DNA of 64,000 bases from Candidatus Acidiferrum typicum (GTDB taxonomy: Bacteria > Acidobacteriota > Terriglobia > Acidiferrales > UBA7541): NCBI GenBank assembly GCA_002478115.1, contig DLMH01000054.1, positions 62,001-126,000 on the forward strand, given 5' to 3'. This document shows positions 17,886-27,687 of this stretch, piece after piece. The position numbers were made by a program, and so were the translations under genes. Positions within the stretch are counted from its first letter, which is position 1; each line of letters starts with the position of its first letter. The notes beneath the pieces were generated by a model. The model searched no databases. It was not told the origin of the DNA and worked only from the letters and a program-made list of their open reading frames with translations.

Positions 17886-19241
17886 ATGGATCAACTGCAA
17901 CTCAATCTGCAACCGGAGCGGCGCGTGTTTACGGTCAGCGACCTGACCGCGCGGATTCGCGACCTGCTGGCGAAAAACTTCACGGACATCCTGGTGCAGG
18001 GAGAAATTTCCAATTGCCGCGAGGCGCAGTCCGGCCATTTCTATTTCACGTTGAAGGACGAGCGCGCGCAGATCCGTTGCGTGTTGTTCAAGCAACAGAG
18101 ACGCGGCATGAAATTCCGGCCGGAGGACGGGATTCAGGTTACGGTGCGGGGATCGCTCAGCGTGTACGAAGCGCGCGGCGAGTATCAGATATACGTGGAA
18201 ACGCTGGAGCCGGTGGGGCGCGGGGCTCTGCAATTGGCATTCGAGCAGTTGAAGAAGCGGCTGGAGGAAGAAGGGCTGTTCGCCGCGGAGCGCAAGAAGC
18301 CTTTGCCGCTGCTCCCAAACCGCATCGGCGTTATCACCTCGCCGAAAGGCGCGGCCGTGCGCGATGTGGTGCGCATCCTGACGCGGCGGTTTCCGAATGT
18401 GCACCTGACGGTGTATCCGGTGCGCGTGCAGGGAGACGGAGCCGCGGAGGAGATCGTCGAAGGGCTGCGGTACTTCAACAAAAAACGCGCGGCTGATGTG
18501 ATCCTGCTGGTGCGGGGCGGCGGCTCGATGGAAGACCTTTGGGCGTTCAACGAAGAGCCGGTGGTGCGGGCGATTGCCGCTTCGAGCATTCCGATTATTT
18601 CCGGCATCGGGCATGAAACCGATTTCACGATTGCGGATTTTGTGGCGGATGTGCGAGCATCCACGCCGTCGGCGGCTGCGGAACTGGTAGTGCAGACGCG
18701 GCGCGAATTCGATAAGCATGTCGCCGATTTGCGCGAAACGCTGGAAAGCCTGCTGCGCTACCGGATACTGGAGCTTTCGCGGCGCGTGCACGAGTTGGCA
18801 GGCAGGCGCGGGTTCCGGCGGCCGCTGGATTTGCTGCGGCAACGGCGGCAGCGCGCCGATGAATTGACATCGCGGCTGGCGCTTGGGCTGCGTGCGCGGC
18901 TGGAGTTTTCACGGAAGCGCTTCACGAAGGCGCATCTTCGCGTGGCTTCGTTCGATTTTCGGGCGAAGGTGGGAGTATTGCGACTGCGGCTGCAGAGGCG
19001 CAGCCAAGAGTTGGGTGTGCGCGCGGATCGCCTGCTACGCAGAAAACATGAGCGCTGGGAACGTTTAGCGTTGCAATTGCAGGAACGCGGCCCGCTGAAA
19101 GTTCTGGAGCGCGGGTATGCCATCGTTACCAATATCGGAGGAAACGTCCTGACCGACAGCGCGCAAATACAGATCGGCGAGATGGTCACAGTCCAACTCC
19201 ACCGTGGCCGACTAGCTTCGGAGGTTAAGAAGAAAGAATAA
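17886..19241 (+). CDS. xseA: Exodeoxyribonuclease VII large subunit
   Basis: Catalytic subunit of exonuclease VII, which degrades single-stranded DNA in both directions and acts in repair. The 451-residue protein has the N-terminal OB-fold (VFTVSDLTARIRDLL, then VQGEISNCREAQSGHFYFTL). The nuclease domain follows with IGVITSPKGAAVRD and the GGGSMEDLWAFN and GIGHETDFTIAD motifs. After it comes the long Arg-rich coiled-coil region (about 265-400) that binds the small subunit. xseB, usually next door, is not found downstream and is expected elsewhere. The gene ends 16 bases before the convergent toxin gene. Confidence 0.97.
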   Translation: MDQLQLNLQPERRVFTVSDLTARIRDLLAKNFTDILVQGEISNCREAQSGHFYFTLKDERAQIRCVLFKQQRRGMKFRPEDGIQVTVRGSLSVYEARGEYQIYVETLEPVGRGALQLAFEQLKKRLEEEGLFAAERKKPLPLLPNRIGVITSPKGAAVRDVVRILTRRFPNVHLTVYPVRVQGDGAAEEIVEGLRYFNKKRAADVILLVRGGGSMEDLWAFNEEPVVRAIAASSIPIISGIGHETDFTIADFVADVRASTPSAAAELVVQTRREFDKHVADLRETLESLLRYRILELSRRVHELAGRRGFRRPLDLLRQRRQRADELTSRLALGLRARLEFSRKRFTKAHLRVASFDFRAKVGVLRLRLQRRSQELGVRADRLLRRKHERWERLALQLQERGPLKVLERGYAIVTNIGGNVLTDSAQIQIGEMVTVQLHRGRLASEVKKKE

Positions 19242-19257
19242 CTGCAGCGCGCCACCG

Positions 19258-19515
19258 TTATCGGTAGACGCTTCCACGCTGACCGATTTTTATGATGGTT
19301 ACTGCCTTGGCGGAGTCGTCAATTTCGTAGAGGATTCGATAGTCACCTGATCTGACACGCCAGATATCGGTGGGTCCTTTTAGCTTTTTGCACCCAACAG
19401 GGCGCGGATTATCCCGTAGCCCCAGCAGTTTTTGCTCGACAATCTCAAATACAGGGACGGGAAGTTCTGCCAGCTCTTTTTGAACTTTGCGAAGGATCGT
19501 GACGCTATAGCTCAC
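19258..19515 (-). CDS. RelE/ParE-family toxin
   Basis: An 85-residue basic protein of the RelE/ParE superfamily. Evidence: the N-terminal YSVTILRKVQKELAELP, the central KKLKGPTDIWRVRSGDYRIL (the typical W/R-V-R-x-G-D-Y-R-I motif) and a C-terminal IIKIGQRGSVYR. RelE members cut mRNA in the ribosome and ParE members inhibit gyrase. The R-x-G-D-Y-R-I-x-Y pattern with a final Arg/Tyr favours the RelE type. Its start overlaps the antitoxin stop by four bases, giving the usual antitoxin-first order. Confidence 0.88.
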   Translation of the reverse strand: MSYSVTILRKVQKELAELPVPVFEIVEQKLLGLRDNPRPVGCKKLKGPTDIWRVRSGDYRILYEIDDSAKAVTIIKIGQRGSVYR

Positions 19516-19712
19516 TTGCGGGTGCGGCGAATCTCGGCCAGAGCCTGCTCTAGGGGAATGGGGATTTCACCGGAGGCCTTGGCTTCCTCATATTCCCGAA
19601 TGGCTTCGCGATCCTCCAACTCTTCCAGCAACTTTTCGTACTCTTCAATATCCAGAACCACGGCGACGCGCACCCCATTCTCATCAGTAACAAATTGCGG
19701 AGGCTTGGCCAT
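19512..19712 (-). CDS. Antitoxin of the RelE-type pair
   Basis: A 66-residue acidic protein just upstream of, and overlapping, the toxin gene. It starts with QFVTDENGVRVAVVLDIEEY, a Phd/YefM-like dimerisation strand pattern, and then has a highly charged helix rich in Glu and Lys that would wrap the toxin. These antitoxins usually also repress their own promoter. The family is assigned by pattern and position, so confidence in the exact subtype is moderate. Confidence 0.82.
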   Translation of the reverse strand: MAKPPQFVTDENGVRVAVVLDIEEYEKLLEELEDREAIREYEEAKASGEIPIPLEQALAEIRRTRK

Positions 19713-19784
19713 CGGTGACTCCTGCGGATAGTCTACAACCAGCGGCAGGCAACGACAATTGCCGGTGTGTAGGCTGTTGTAGGG

Positions 19785-21593
19785 CTAGTCCTCTTCGTCG
19801 GAGGAGACCTTTAGGACGGCGAGGAACGCTTCCTGGGGGATGTCCACCTGGCCGACGCGCTTCATGCGCTTCTTGCCTTCTTTTTGTTTTTCCAGGAGCT
19901 TGCGTTTGCGCGTGATATCGCCGCCATAACACTTAGCCAGCACATTCTTGCGCATGGCCGCGACCGTCTCGCGCGCGATGATACGGCTGCCGATGGCCGC
20001 CTGGATGGGCACCTCAAACATCTGGCGGGGAATGAGCTTGCGGAGGCGCGTGGCGAGTTCGCGGCCGCGCTCGTAAGAATGATCGCGATGGCAGATTAAC
20101 GCGAGGGCATCCACGGGCTCGCCGCCGACAAGCACATCCAGCTTCACGAGGTCGGCTTCCTTGTAGCCGGCCAGGTGGTAATCCAGCGAAGCATAGCCGC
20201 GCGAAACGCTCTTCAGCCGGTCATAGAAGTCCATCACGATTTCGTTCAGCGGAAGTTCGTAGGTGAACATCACGCGCGTCGGCGAGAGATACTCGAAGTT
20301 CTTCTGTATGCCGCGCTTCTCCTGACAGAGCCGCAGGATGCTGCCAACGGATTCGTCGCTGGTGATGATCATGGCCTTGATAATGGGTTCTTCGATCTTG
20401 CTGATGTCGCTTGGATTGGGAAACTTCGCGGGGCTATCGACTTCAATGACTTCCTGGCCGACGCGGGTGATGCGGTAACGCACGCTGGGCGCGGTGGTGA
20501 TCAGGTTCAAGCCGAATTCGCGCTCCAGCCGCTCCTGCACAATCTCCATGTGCAGGAGACCCAGAAAGCCGCAGCGGTAACCAAAGCCAAGGGCGACGGA
20601 GTTTTCCGGCTCGTAGAAAAACGAGGCGTCATTCAACTTCAGTTTGCCGAGCGCATCGCGCAGCGGCTCGTAGTCATCGGCCAGCACCGGAAAAAGGCCG
20701 GCGAAGACCATCGGCTGGATGGCTTCAAAGCCGGGGAGCGGCGGCGCGCTGCTGCCCGCTTCGACGATGGTGTCGCCCATGCGCGCGTCGGCCACCTGCT
20801 TGATGTTGGCGATGACAAAGCCGACATCGCCGGCTTCAAGTTCCTGAAGCGCGATGGGTTTGGGAGTAAGCGTGCCGAGCTGTTCGACTTCGTAGGTTTC
20901 ATCCCCGGCACACAACCTGATCTTCATGCGCCGCGCGATGCGGCCCTGCTTCACACAAACGAGGACAACCGCGCCACGATAAGGGTCAAACCAAGAATCG
21001 AAAATCAGCGCCTGCAGCGGGTTTTCCACGCTTCCTTTTGGCGACGGAACACGCTGCACGATGGCCTCAAGCACCTTGTCCACACCGATCCCGCTCTTCG
21101 CGCTGATCAGCAAAGCATCCTCGGCGGGAATGGCCAACACGGTTTCAATCTGTTCCTTGACGATGTCGGGCTGCGCGGCGGGCAGGTCGATCTTGTTGAT
21201 CACGGGAATGATGGTGAGGTTGTGGCCGGCGGCAAGAAAAGTGTTCGCCACGGTCTGCGCTTCCACGCCCTGGCTGGCGTCCACCACCAGCAGAGCGCCC
21301 TCGCAGGCGGAAAGCGCGCGGGAAACTTCGTAGGAGAAATCCACGTGGCCCGGCGTATCAATCAAATTCAGGCGATAGGTGTTGCCATCCTTGGCCTGGT
21401 AGTGCAGGCGGATACTCTTCGCCTTGATGGTGATGCCGCGCTCGCGCTCCAGGTCCATGGAGTCCAGCACCTGTTCATGCATTTCGCGCTGCGTGAGGGC
21501 GCCGGTCAATTCGAGCAGGCGATCGGCGAGCGTCGATTTGCCGTGATCAATGTGCGCGATGATGCAGAAATTCCGTATGAACTTTGGGTCCAT
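19785..21593 (-). CDS. lepA: Elongation factor 4 (back-translocating GTPase)
   Basis: A ribosome-associated GTPase of 602 residues, the standard LepA length. G1 is AHIDHGKST near 13-21, G3 is DTPGH and G4 is NKID. The LepA-specific C-terminal domain is present with [20 protein letters not shown] near 565-584. It can move tRNAs backward on stalled ribosomes and influences initiation and ribosome assembly. The GTPase switch region and the C-terminal tail needed for function are intact. It is a single gene; the upstream 353 bases carry no intact gene. Confidence 0.98.
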   Translation of the reverse strand: MDPKFIRNFCIIAHIDHGKSTLADRLLELTGALTQREMHEQVLDSMDLERERGITIKAKSIRLHYQAKDGNTYRLNLIDTPGHVDFSYEVSRALSACEGALLVVDASQGVEAQTVANTFLAAGHNLTIIPVINKIDLPAAQPDIVKEQIETVLAIPAEDALLISAKSGIGVDKVLEAIVQRVPSPKGSVENPLQALIFDSWFDPYRGAVVLVCVKQGRIARRMKIRLCAGDETYEVEQLGTLTPKPIALQELEAGDVGFVIANIKQVADARMGDTIVEAGSSAPPLPGFEAIQPMVFAGLFPVLADDYEPLRDALGKLKLNDASFFYEPENSVALGFGYRCGFLGLLHMEIVQERLEREFGLNLITTAPSVRYRITRVGQEVIEVDSPAKFPNPSDISKIEEPIIKAMIITSDESVGSILRLCQEKRGIQKNFEYLSPTRVMFTYELPLNEIVMDFYDRLKSVSRGYASLDYHLAGYKEADLVKLDVLVGGEPVDALALICHRDHSYERGRELATRLRKLIPRQMFEVPIQAAIGSRIIARETVAAMRKNVLAKCYGGDITRKRKLLEKQKEGKKRMKRVGQVDIPQEAFLAVLKVSSDEED

Positions 21594-21946
21594 TCGCTTC
21601 CGTTACCGCCAGGGTTGTGCCTGATGGTGTTCTCGTGAGATAGACGGCGGGCCCAGGCGCTGGGGCGAGCACCTCTCACCCTGCTCGAAGCTTGCCGTGT
21701 AAACACCTAGTGCCCTTCCAACTCAATGGACCAATCGCGCGAGCGGCTGACTCCCACGTAATGGCCTTCACCCAGCTTGGCGACAAATTCCCGAAACGAG
21801 TTGGAACGGTACTAGTTTGCCACAAACGCATGGGGACGTCAGCCCGCACGGCTGCGAGGTGGTGGGTCAGTTTCCGGTGAGCGCGTTTATCATGTATTGG
21901 GTAAAAGTGCCGTCCATCAGATGGAGCGAACTCACACTTTGGCGAT
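21594..21946. other. Intergenic region with a possible gene remnant
   Basis: No intact gene. On the minus strand one short frame, from just after a TAG near 21812 to a TAG near 21708, encodes a protein-like segment (SFREFVAKLGEGHYVGVSRS followed by RDWSIELEG). It has no start and I could not match it to a family. It may be the C-terminal end of a decayed gene. The rest, including the lepA 5' region with a G+C-rich stretch at 21651-21680, shows nothing I can name. Confidence 0.35.
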
Positions 21947-22744
21947 TTATTGGGATGTCGTATCACGCTGGATCAAGACGATGCGCTTTACCTGATTACG
22001 ATTGAGGCTCTGAATGGCTCCGCCAATGCGTATAAAGACTTCGGTGGCGGACATGGATTGCACGTCGCCGCTCAGGACGGAACCGTCGCGCAGTTCGACA
22101 GTGTCGTGGGCAGATATGCCAAGTTCGTAGCTTACGCTGCCTCCGGAGACATCGTTGGGAATAATCTCCAACGGAAAAGTGCCAGGATTGAAGCCCTCTT
22201 TGCTGAAGACCAGCGTGTGTTTTCCGGGCGTGACTTGAACGATCTTTGGCGTCGTTCCCTGGGGGATGCCATCCATTTTGACATCTGCTCCCTGCGGTAC
22301 AGAATTAACGGTGATGGAAATCGCTTTGGGAGGAAGAGCCGGCTGTAGCTCCGGTGGAAGCGATTGCGGAACAAGTTCCACGGAACTGATGGTGCCAGAG
22401 GCGGTTATGGTGGTCTGAAATTTAACCACGCCCGCGGGGCTCACGTCACTGATGGAAATCCACCCTTCGCCGATGCGCACCTTGGCTTTGTCAAAAACAT
22501 AAAGCGTGAATTCCGCTCGGGAGATTTTCTTGTTCCAAAGATTCTCGGCGGTGACATCGGTAGTGTAAACGTGTTGCTTGCCGGCGGAGCTAAGCTCCTT
22601 GAACTTGCCAAAGCTGAAGCGCACGACGGTTGTTCCTGACGCTGGCCAGTCGATCACCAGAGGCGGAGGTTCCTTCGCATTTGCCAGGGTAAAGAAAACA
22701 GTACCAAGGCTAATAAACAACATTGCCAGTTTAGGTGGACGCAT
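21947..22744 (-). CDS. Exported PEGA-domain protein
   Basis: A 265-residue protein with an N-terminal signal peptide (hydrophobic 7-22, cut near ANA-KE). Residues about 144-190 form a PEGA domain: ISITVNSVPQGADVKMDG, followed by TTPKIVQVTPGKHTLVFSKEGF (shown here cut). PEGA domains are small beta-sandwich modules thought to help attach proteins to the cell surface. The preceding region (about 30-140) resembles a beta-rich binding domain and the last 60 residues contain SVLSGDVQSMS, a pattern seen in secreted proteins. The exact function is unknown. Confidence 0.75.
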   Translation of the reverse strand: MRPPKLAMLFISLGTVFFTLANAKEPPPLVIDWPASGTTVVRFSFGKFKELSSAGKQHVYTTDVTAENLWNKKISRAEFTLYVFDKAKVRIGEGWISISDVSPAGVVKFQTTITASGTISSVELVPQSLPPELQPALPPKAISITVNSVPQGADVKMDGIPQGTTPKIVQVTPGKHTLVFSKEGFNPGTFPLEIIPNDVSGGSVSYELGISAHDTVELRDGSVLSGDVQSMSATEVFIRIGGAIQSLNRNQVKRIVLIQRDTTSQ

Positions 22745-23027
22745 GAATTCACCTTGCCAATAGTATAAACCGTTAGCCTCAAGTGTCAGCGCTCGATTAG
22801 TGCATAATGGGAGACTGACCCGCTATGGCTGCGAGGCGTCGCAGGAGATTCGCCACACGGAGCGACGGGAACAACTACCAGGAAGGCCCTCTTGCCGGAT
22901 TCCCCATCATGGTGCCAGTCTCGTTATGCCACTTTTCCGGGCGGGTATATAGTGAAAGGTGGGTTCGTACCACCCGCGGACCTGTTTCATCCAACGCCAA
23001 AGCAGCATCCAAGGGCAAATCGGACAG

Positions 23028-25616
23028 ATGGCCTCAGACGTCAACAAGCATCTGGAACGCGCGAAGAAGTTTCTGGAAAAGAACCGCGTGGAGGACGCCA
23101 TCGAGGCGTACCTGGCGGTTCTGGACGAGGCGCCGCTGCACGCAGAGGCAACACAGGCGCTGGGCGATCTCTATACGCGCGTGGAACAGCCAGACCGCGC
23201 GGCCGTTTACTATGGCCACCTGTTTGACCTGCTCGTCGAGCCCAAGGACGAAACCAAGGCCCTGGCCATCTACAATCGCTTTCTGCGCCATTCCCCCGCG
23301 CCGCAGTCGCCCGAACGCATTGCGCGTTACGCCTTCCTGCAGCAGAAGCAAAACCGGCCGGAAGAAGCCATCGAGCAATACAGCAAAGCCGCGGAGCTCT
23401 TCAGCGAGGCAGGGCGGGGCGAAGACGCGTTGTTCTGCTGGGAGCGTACCGCGCAGCTCGATCCAGACAATTTGAAACGTCAATTGAAGGTGGCGGAGGC
23501 CGCAGCGCAATTGGGAATGAACGCGCTGGCGGCGCGGTCGTTTCTGCGCGCCGGACAACTCACCACGACGAGCGGCGACCAGAAAGAGGCGATGAACTTC
23601 CTGGGCCGCGCGTATGGACTGGCGCCGCAGGAACGCAGCGTAGCACTACTGTACGCCGGAGCGAAATTGCGGAATGGAGAGTCGGCGGAGGCCGCGGCGC
23701 TGCTTGAACCATTTGCCGCGAGCGAAAGTGACGTGGCCTTCCTGTCCACGTTTGCCGATGCGCTGCGCCAGGCGGGGCAGCTCGATCGCGCCCGGTCCAT
23801 CCTGGAACGCCTGCTGCGCGAGAAAAATGAAGGCGCTAGGCGGCTGTTCGATCTCGCCGACGCTTACTCCGACACAGGGCAGGACAACAAATCGGTGGAA
23901 ATCCTGCAGACGCTAAAGAAGCGGATGTTCGCGGACAAGAAACATGGCGAATTCATGGCCCAGGTCGAGGAGTTGGGCGCCAAACATCCGGAGTCGCTGC
24001 CCATCCTCGAGTTTTGGGCGGCAGTTTACAACGAATTGAATCGCGAGTCGCAATACTTTGAAGTGCTCATCAAATTGTTTGACGCCAATTTCAATTCCGG
24101 GAGTTTTCAGAAGGCCAGCGAAATACTCGAGCGCCTGGTGGACATTGATTCGTACGATTACCGCAACCAGCAGCGGCTGGAGCAGCTCAGCGGGCACATC
24201 GACGAGGCTTTTCTGCGCCGCGTGGCCGGGCGCATGGCCAAAACCGCAACCATGGCCGCGCCCCCCACTTCTCACCCAAAGGCAACGGCGAGCCAGGAGG
24301 TTGCGGAAACCGCTCCCGTGACCGAAGAAGGCCGCAAGCTGCAGGCATTGGAAGATCTGATCGTGCAGACGGAGATCTTTTTGCAGTATTCGCTGCAAGG
24401 TAAAGCAGTGGAAAGGCTGCAGAAAATTGCGGCGATGTTTCCGGGCGAGGAAGACCGTAACGAACGGTTACACAACTTGTATCAACAGGCGAACTGGTGG
24501 CCGAAGCCGCAAGGAAGGCCCGAGGGCTCCGCAAGAACAGCAACCGCGCCGGTTGTGGAAGCGCAGCCTACCCCGCCAACCGGGCGCACGGGAACTTACT
24601 CCACAGAGACTTTACGCGACCTTACCAAAATCTCCGAGATCAACCAGAAGATTTTCCGGCAGCAGACGCCGCGGGCCATGCTGAACACGACAGTCAATGA
24701 GGTGGGCACTTATCTGAAGGCCGCGCGGACACTCGCGGTCATCGGCGTTCCCGGCAGGCCGCCGGAGATGGCCGCGGAATATTGTACGTCGGGATTGAAG
24801 ACTGCGCCGGGCGCGCAAGTGGTGTTCGTGCTCGCGCAAATGGAAAAAGCCGTTCCCGACGAATTGGGCGGGCTGGTGGTGGACGCAAGCGAGGGATCCA
24901 TCCTGAACGAACTGGGATTGCGGACGGCCTTGGGTGTAACCATCACGGACAAAGAGACGCAAAGCCCGGCGGGGATGGTGATCGTCGGCCACCAAGGGGA
25001 GCACCGCTGGAAGCCGAATGAGACCTACTTCCTGCAGGCCATTGGCGACCAGATGATGATGAGCGTCAGCCACACGCGGTTGCGCTCGCTGGTGCGCCGC
25101 ATGGGCGTCTCCGATGAGCGCACTGGATTACTCAGCCGGAGCTCCTATGTTGGATGTCTCCTGAATGAAGCGGACCGCGCGCGCACGCAGGGCACACCGC
25201 TTTCGCTGGCGATTCTGCAGATTGACCGCGGCACGGAAATGCTGCGCCAGCAGGGGGAAACACCTCTCGAGAAATTCCTGGAGCAACTGGCGCGCTCGTT
25301 GCAGCCCATGGTCCGGCAGAACGATATGGCCGTGAAGTACACGTCGTGGGCGCTGGCATTCATTCTGCCCGATACATCGCTTTCGGGTGCGCAGAATCTG
25401 GTGGAGAAATTGCGCCGCGCCGCCGCGGGGGTTCGCCCGCCTTGGGATTCGACGCAGATCACCCTGAGCGCCGGAATTGTGGAAGCGGTGGCGAAGCAGG
25501 AGTATGACAGCGAAGATATTGTGACCGACCTGATCAACCGCGCGGAATCAAGCATGGATGAAGCGCGAAAGCGCGGGGGAGACACCGTGGTCGTCGCCGA
25601 AATTCAGCGGCCTTGA
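23028..25616 (+). CDS. TPR protein with sensor-like domain and degenerate GGDEF domain
   Basis: An 862-residue cytoplasmic protein. The ATG at 23028 is preferred over the open frame start at 22959, because the TPR helices begin right after it. Residues about 1-410 are tetratricopeptide-like repeats and about 430-500 form one more repeat block. A Pro/Ala/Thr-rich linker near 485-530 leads to a GAF-like region near 545-700. The last 150 residues have the fold pattern of a diguanylate cyclase (RTGLLSRSSYVGCLLNEADR near the start, LAILQIDRGTEM in the middle). However, the signature GGDEF site reads YTSWALAFILP, so the Gly-Gly-Asp-Glu-Phe residues are missing. It is therefore expected to be enzymatically dead and may bind a nucleotide or act as a scaffold. 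Confidence 0.8.
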   Translation: MASDVNKHLERAKKFLEKNRVEDAIEAYLAVLDEAPLHAEATQALGDLYTRVEQPDRAAVYYGHLFDLLVEPKDETKALAIYNRFLRHSPAPQSPERIARYAFLQQKQNRPEEAIEQYSKAAELFSEAGRGEDALFCWERTAQLDPDNLKRQLKVAEAAAQLGMNALAARSFLRAGQLTTTSGDQKEAMNFLGRAYGLAPQERSVALLYAGAKLRNGESAEAAALLEPFAASESDVAFLSTFADALRQAGQLDRARSILERLLREKNEGARRLFDLADAYSDTGQDNKSVEILQTLKKRMFADKKHGEFMAQVEELGAKHPESLPILEFWAAVYNELNRESQYFEVLIKLFDANFNSGSFQKASEILERLVDIDSYDYRNQQRLEQLSGHIDEAFLRRVAGRMAKTATMAAPPTSHPKATASQEVAETAPVTEEGRKLQALEDLIVQTEIFLQYSLQGKAVERLQKIAAMFPGEEDRNERLHNLYQQANWWPKPQGRPEGSARTATAPVVEAQPTPPTGRTGTYSTETLRDLTKISEINQKIFRQQTPRAMLNTTVNEVGTYLKAARTLAVIGVPGRPPEMAAEYCTSGLKTAPGAQVVFVLAQMEKAVPDELGGLVVDASEGSILNELGLRTALGVTITDKETQSPAGMVIVGHQGEHRWKPNETYFLQAIGDQMMMSVSHTRLRSLVRRMGVSDERTGLLSRSSYVGCLLNEADRARTQGTPLSLAILQIDRGTEMLRQQGETPLEKFLEQLARSLQPMVRQNDMAVKYTSWALAFILPDTSLSGAQNLVEKLRRAAAGVRPPWDSTQITLSAGIVEAVAKQEYDSEDIVTDLINRAESSMDEARKRGGDTVVVAEIQRP

Positions 25617-25620
25617 AGCA

Positions 25621-25642
25621 AAGCCCGTTCGATGGCGGGCTT
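25621..25642 (+). terminator. Hairpin after the TPR/GGDEF gene
   Basis: AAGCCCG and CGGGCTT (25621-25627 and 25636-25642) are perfect complements around an 8-base loop, four bases after the stop codon. There is only a weak T run afterwards, so a rho-independent terminator is possible but not certain. Confidence 0.45.
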
Positions 25643-25652
25643 CCAGCATTGA

Positions 25653-25868
<216 letters not shown>

Positions 25869-25961
25869 CGGGCCGGGAGTTCTGCGGAAACCTCTGATAC
25901 ACTTTTGCGGGGTAGTTGTTCCCGCCGCATGCATCGGAATTAGCAGACGTGAGGAAAAAGA

Positions 25962-26843
25962 ATGGCGATCCAAAAAGTCGGCGTCGTTGGGTGTGGGCTG
26001 ATGGGCTCGGGCATCGCGCAGGTGTCGGCGCAAGCCGGATTTCAGACTGTAGTGCGGGAAGTGAGCGGGGAGCTCGTTGAAAAGGGCCTGAAGGGCATTG
26101 AGAAGAATCTGGCGCGGCTGGTGGAAAAGGGCAGTCTGACGGAAGCGGCAAAGGGCGAAATTCAGGGGCGATTGAAGGGCACAACTTCCCTTGAGGGCTT
26201 GAAGGATTGCGACGTAATCGTGGAAGCGATCATTGAGCAACTGCCTGCAAAAAGAGAGCTATTTTCGGCGCTGGATGCTATTTGCGGGCCAAACACCATT
26301 TTCGCAAGCAATACTTCTTCCCTGACGATTACCGAAATTGCCGCCGCCACAAAGCGGCCGCAGCGCTTTGTCGGCTTGCATTTCTTCAATCCGGTGCCGG
26401 TGATGAAGCTGGTGGAAGTGGTCAGGACGATTGCGACCGATCCGGGTATCTATGAGGAGATGGTCGGGTTCGGCGCGAAACTTGGGAAGACGCCAGTGCG
26501 GGCTCAGGACGGCGGCGGCTTCATCGTAAACCGGCTTCTTGTGCCGTACCTCCTGGACTCCATTCGCGCGCTGGAAGAGGGCGTCGGCTCCGTGCTCGAT
26601 ATCGACAACTCCATGAAGCTGGGCTGCGGCTACCCCATGGGACCGTTCACGCTGCTTGATTTTGTCGGCCTTGATACGACGTATTACATTTCTCAGATCA
26701 TGTTCGATGAGTTCAAGGAAAAGCGTTTCGCTGCTCCGCCGCTCCTGAAGCGCATGGTGCTGGCGGGCTGGCACGGCAAAAAGAGCGGCCGCGGATTTTA
26801 CGACTACAGCGACCCCAACAATCCGAAACCGATGCAGCTTTAA
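25962..26843 (+). CDS. 3-hydroxybutyryl/3-hydroxyacyl-CoA dehydrogenase
   Basis: NAD(P)-dependent oxidation of 3-hydroxyacyl-CoA (or the reverse reaction on acetoacetyl-CoA). The 293-residue single-domain protein has the Rossmann motif GVVGCGLMGSGIAQVSAQAG near 6-25. It also carries the FASNTSSL motif near 108-115 and the catalytic His-Glu pair region HFFNPVPVMKLVEVV near 137-151. The C-terminal dimerisation domain ends in GWHGKKSGRGFYDY. Length and domain set match HBD/PaaH-type enzymes. It begins 93 bases after the thiolase remnant and is followed ten bases later by the hydratase, so the three were once one operon. Confidence 0.93.
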   Translation: MAIQKVGVVGCGLMGSGIAQVSAQAGFQTVVREVSGELVEKGLKGIEKNLARLVEKGSLTEAAKGEIQGRLKGTTSLEGLKDCDVIVEAIIEQLPAKRELFSALDAICGPNTIFASNTSSLTITEIAAATKRPQRFVGLHFFNPVPVMKLVEVVRTIATDPGIYEEMVGFGAKLGKTPVRAQDGGGFIVNRLLVPYLLDSIRALEEGVGSVLDIDNSMKLGCGYPMGPFTLLDFVGLDTTYYISQIMFDEFKEKRFAAPPLLKRMVLAGWHGKKSGRGFYDYSDPNNPKPMQL

Positions 26844-26853
26844 GGAAGAAACA

Positions 26854-27636
26854 ATGCCCTACGAAAACTTGCTGTACGAGAAAAAGGAAGGAATCGCCTA
26901 CATCACGTTCAACCGGCCGAAGGTGTTGAACGCGCTGAACCGCAAGACCATCGAGGAATTGCAACAGGTGTTGCTGGATGCGCGCTATGACGCAGCGGTG
27001 CGCGTGCTGATCCTCACGGGCTCCGGCGAAAAGGCGTTTGTCGCCGGAGCCGACATCAACGAACTGGCGCAACAAACGCCGGTAAACGGCAAGGAGTTTT
27101 CCATTTTCGGCCAAGGGGTGTTCCACCTGCTGGAGACCATCGGCAAGCCCTCCATCTGCGCTATTAACGGGTTTGCGCTTGGCGGCGGGTGCGAGTTGGC
27201 TCTTTCATGTTCCATTCGACTGGCCAGCAAAACCGCAAAGCTTGGGCAGCCCGAAGTAAAGCTGGGCATCATTCCGGGTTACGGCGGCTCGCAACGACTG
27301 GCGCGGCTTTGCGGCAAAGGCGTGGCCCACGAACTTTGCCTGACCGGCGAAATGATCACGGCGGACGAGGCGCAGCGTATCGGGCTGGTGAATCACATCT
27401 ACGAGTCCGCGGAGTTGTTGCCCGCCGCCGAAGCCATGGCAAAAAAGATTATCGAGAAAGCGCCGCTGGCCGTGAAATACTGCATGGAGGCCATCGAGCG
27501 CGGCGTGGAGATGCCGCAGGCGGAAGGTCTCTTCCTGGAGGCGACCCTCTTTGGGCTATGCTGTGCTACGGAAGATATGCGGGAAGGAACAAAGGCATTC
27601 TTGGAGAAGCGGGCAGCGGCGTTCAAAGGGAAGTAG
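26854..27636 (+). CDS. Enoyl-CoA hydratase (crotonase family)
   Basis: Adds water to trans-2-enoyl-CoA, the step next to the dehydrogenase encoded upstream. The 260-residue protein carries the oxyanion-hole motifs AGADINEL and GGGCELAL. It has both catalytic glutamates, the first within CELAL and the second in the QPEVKLGIIPGYGG segment, which separates true hydratases from crotonase relatives lacking one. With the dehydrogenase and the damaged thiolase it suggests short-chain fatty-acid or butyryl-CoA/polyhydroxybutyrate-linked metabolism. Confidence 0.93.
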   Translation: MPYENLLYEKKEGIAYITFNRPKVLNALNRKTIEELQQVLLDARYDAAVRVLILTGSGEKAFVAGADINELAQQTPVNGKEFSIFGQGVFHLLETIGKPSICAINGFALGGGCELALSCSIRLASKTAKLGQPEVKLGIIPGYGGSQRLARLCGKGVAHELCLTGEMITADEAQRIGLVNHIYESAELLPAAEAMAKKIIEKAPLAVKYCMEAIERGVEMPQAEGLFLEATLFGLCCATEDMREGTKAFLEKRAAAFKGK

Positions 27637-27687
27637 CAAATGAAGTGTAGGATTTAGTGCGCGAAGTTTTACGCGGGCGGATCGAGA

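Noticed and set aside
20175..21638. Open frame of 487 codons on the plus strand opposite lepA
   Set aside because: It is the reverse complement of a highly conserved GTPase gene. Long antisense frames arise from GC-rich codon bias, and it has no ribosome site or recognisable motif.
22825..23475. Plus-strand frame of 216 codons overlapping the TPR gene start
   Set aside because: Arg/Ser/Thr-rich shadow in another frame of the TPR gene with no homology; the TPR frame explains the region.
27637..27687. FMN riboswitch before ribH
   Set aside because: The 51-base gap is far too short for the aptamer and shows none of its conserved helices.
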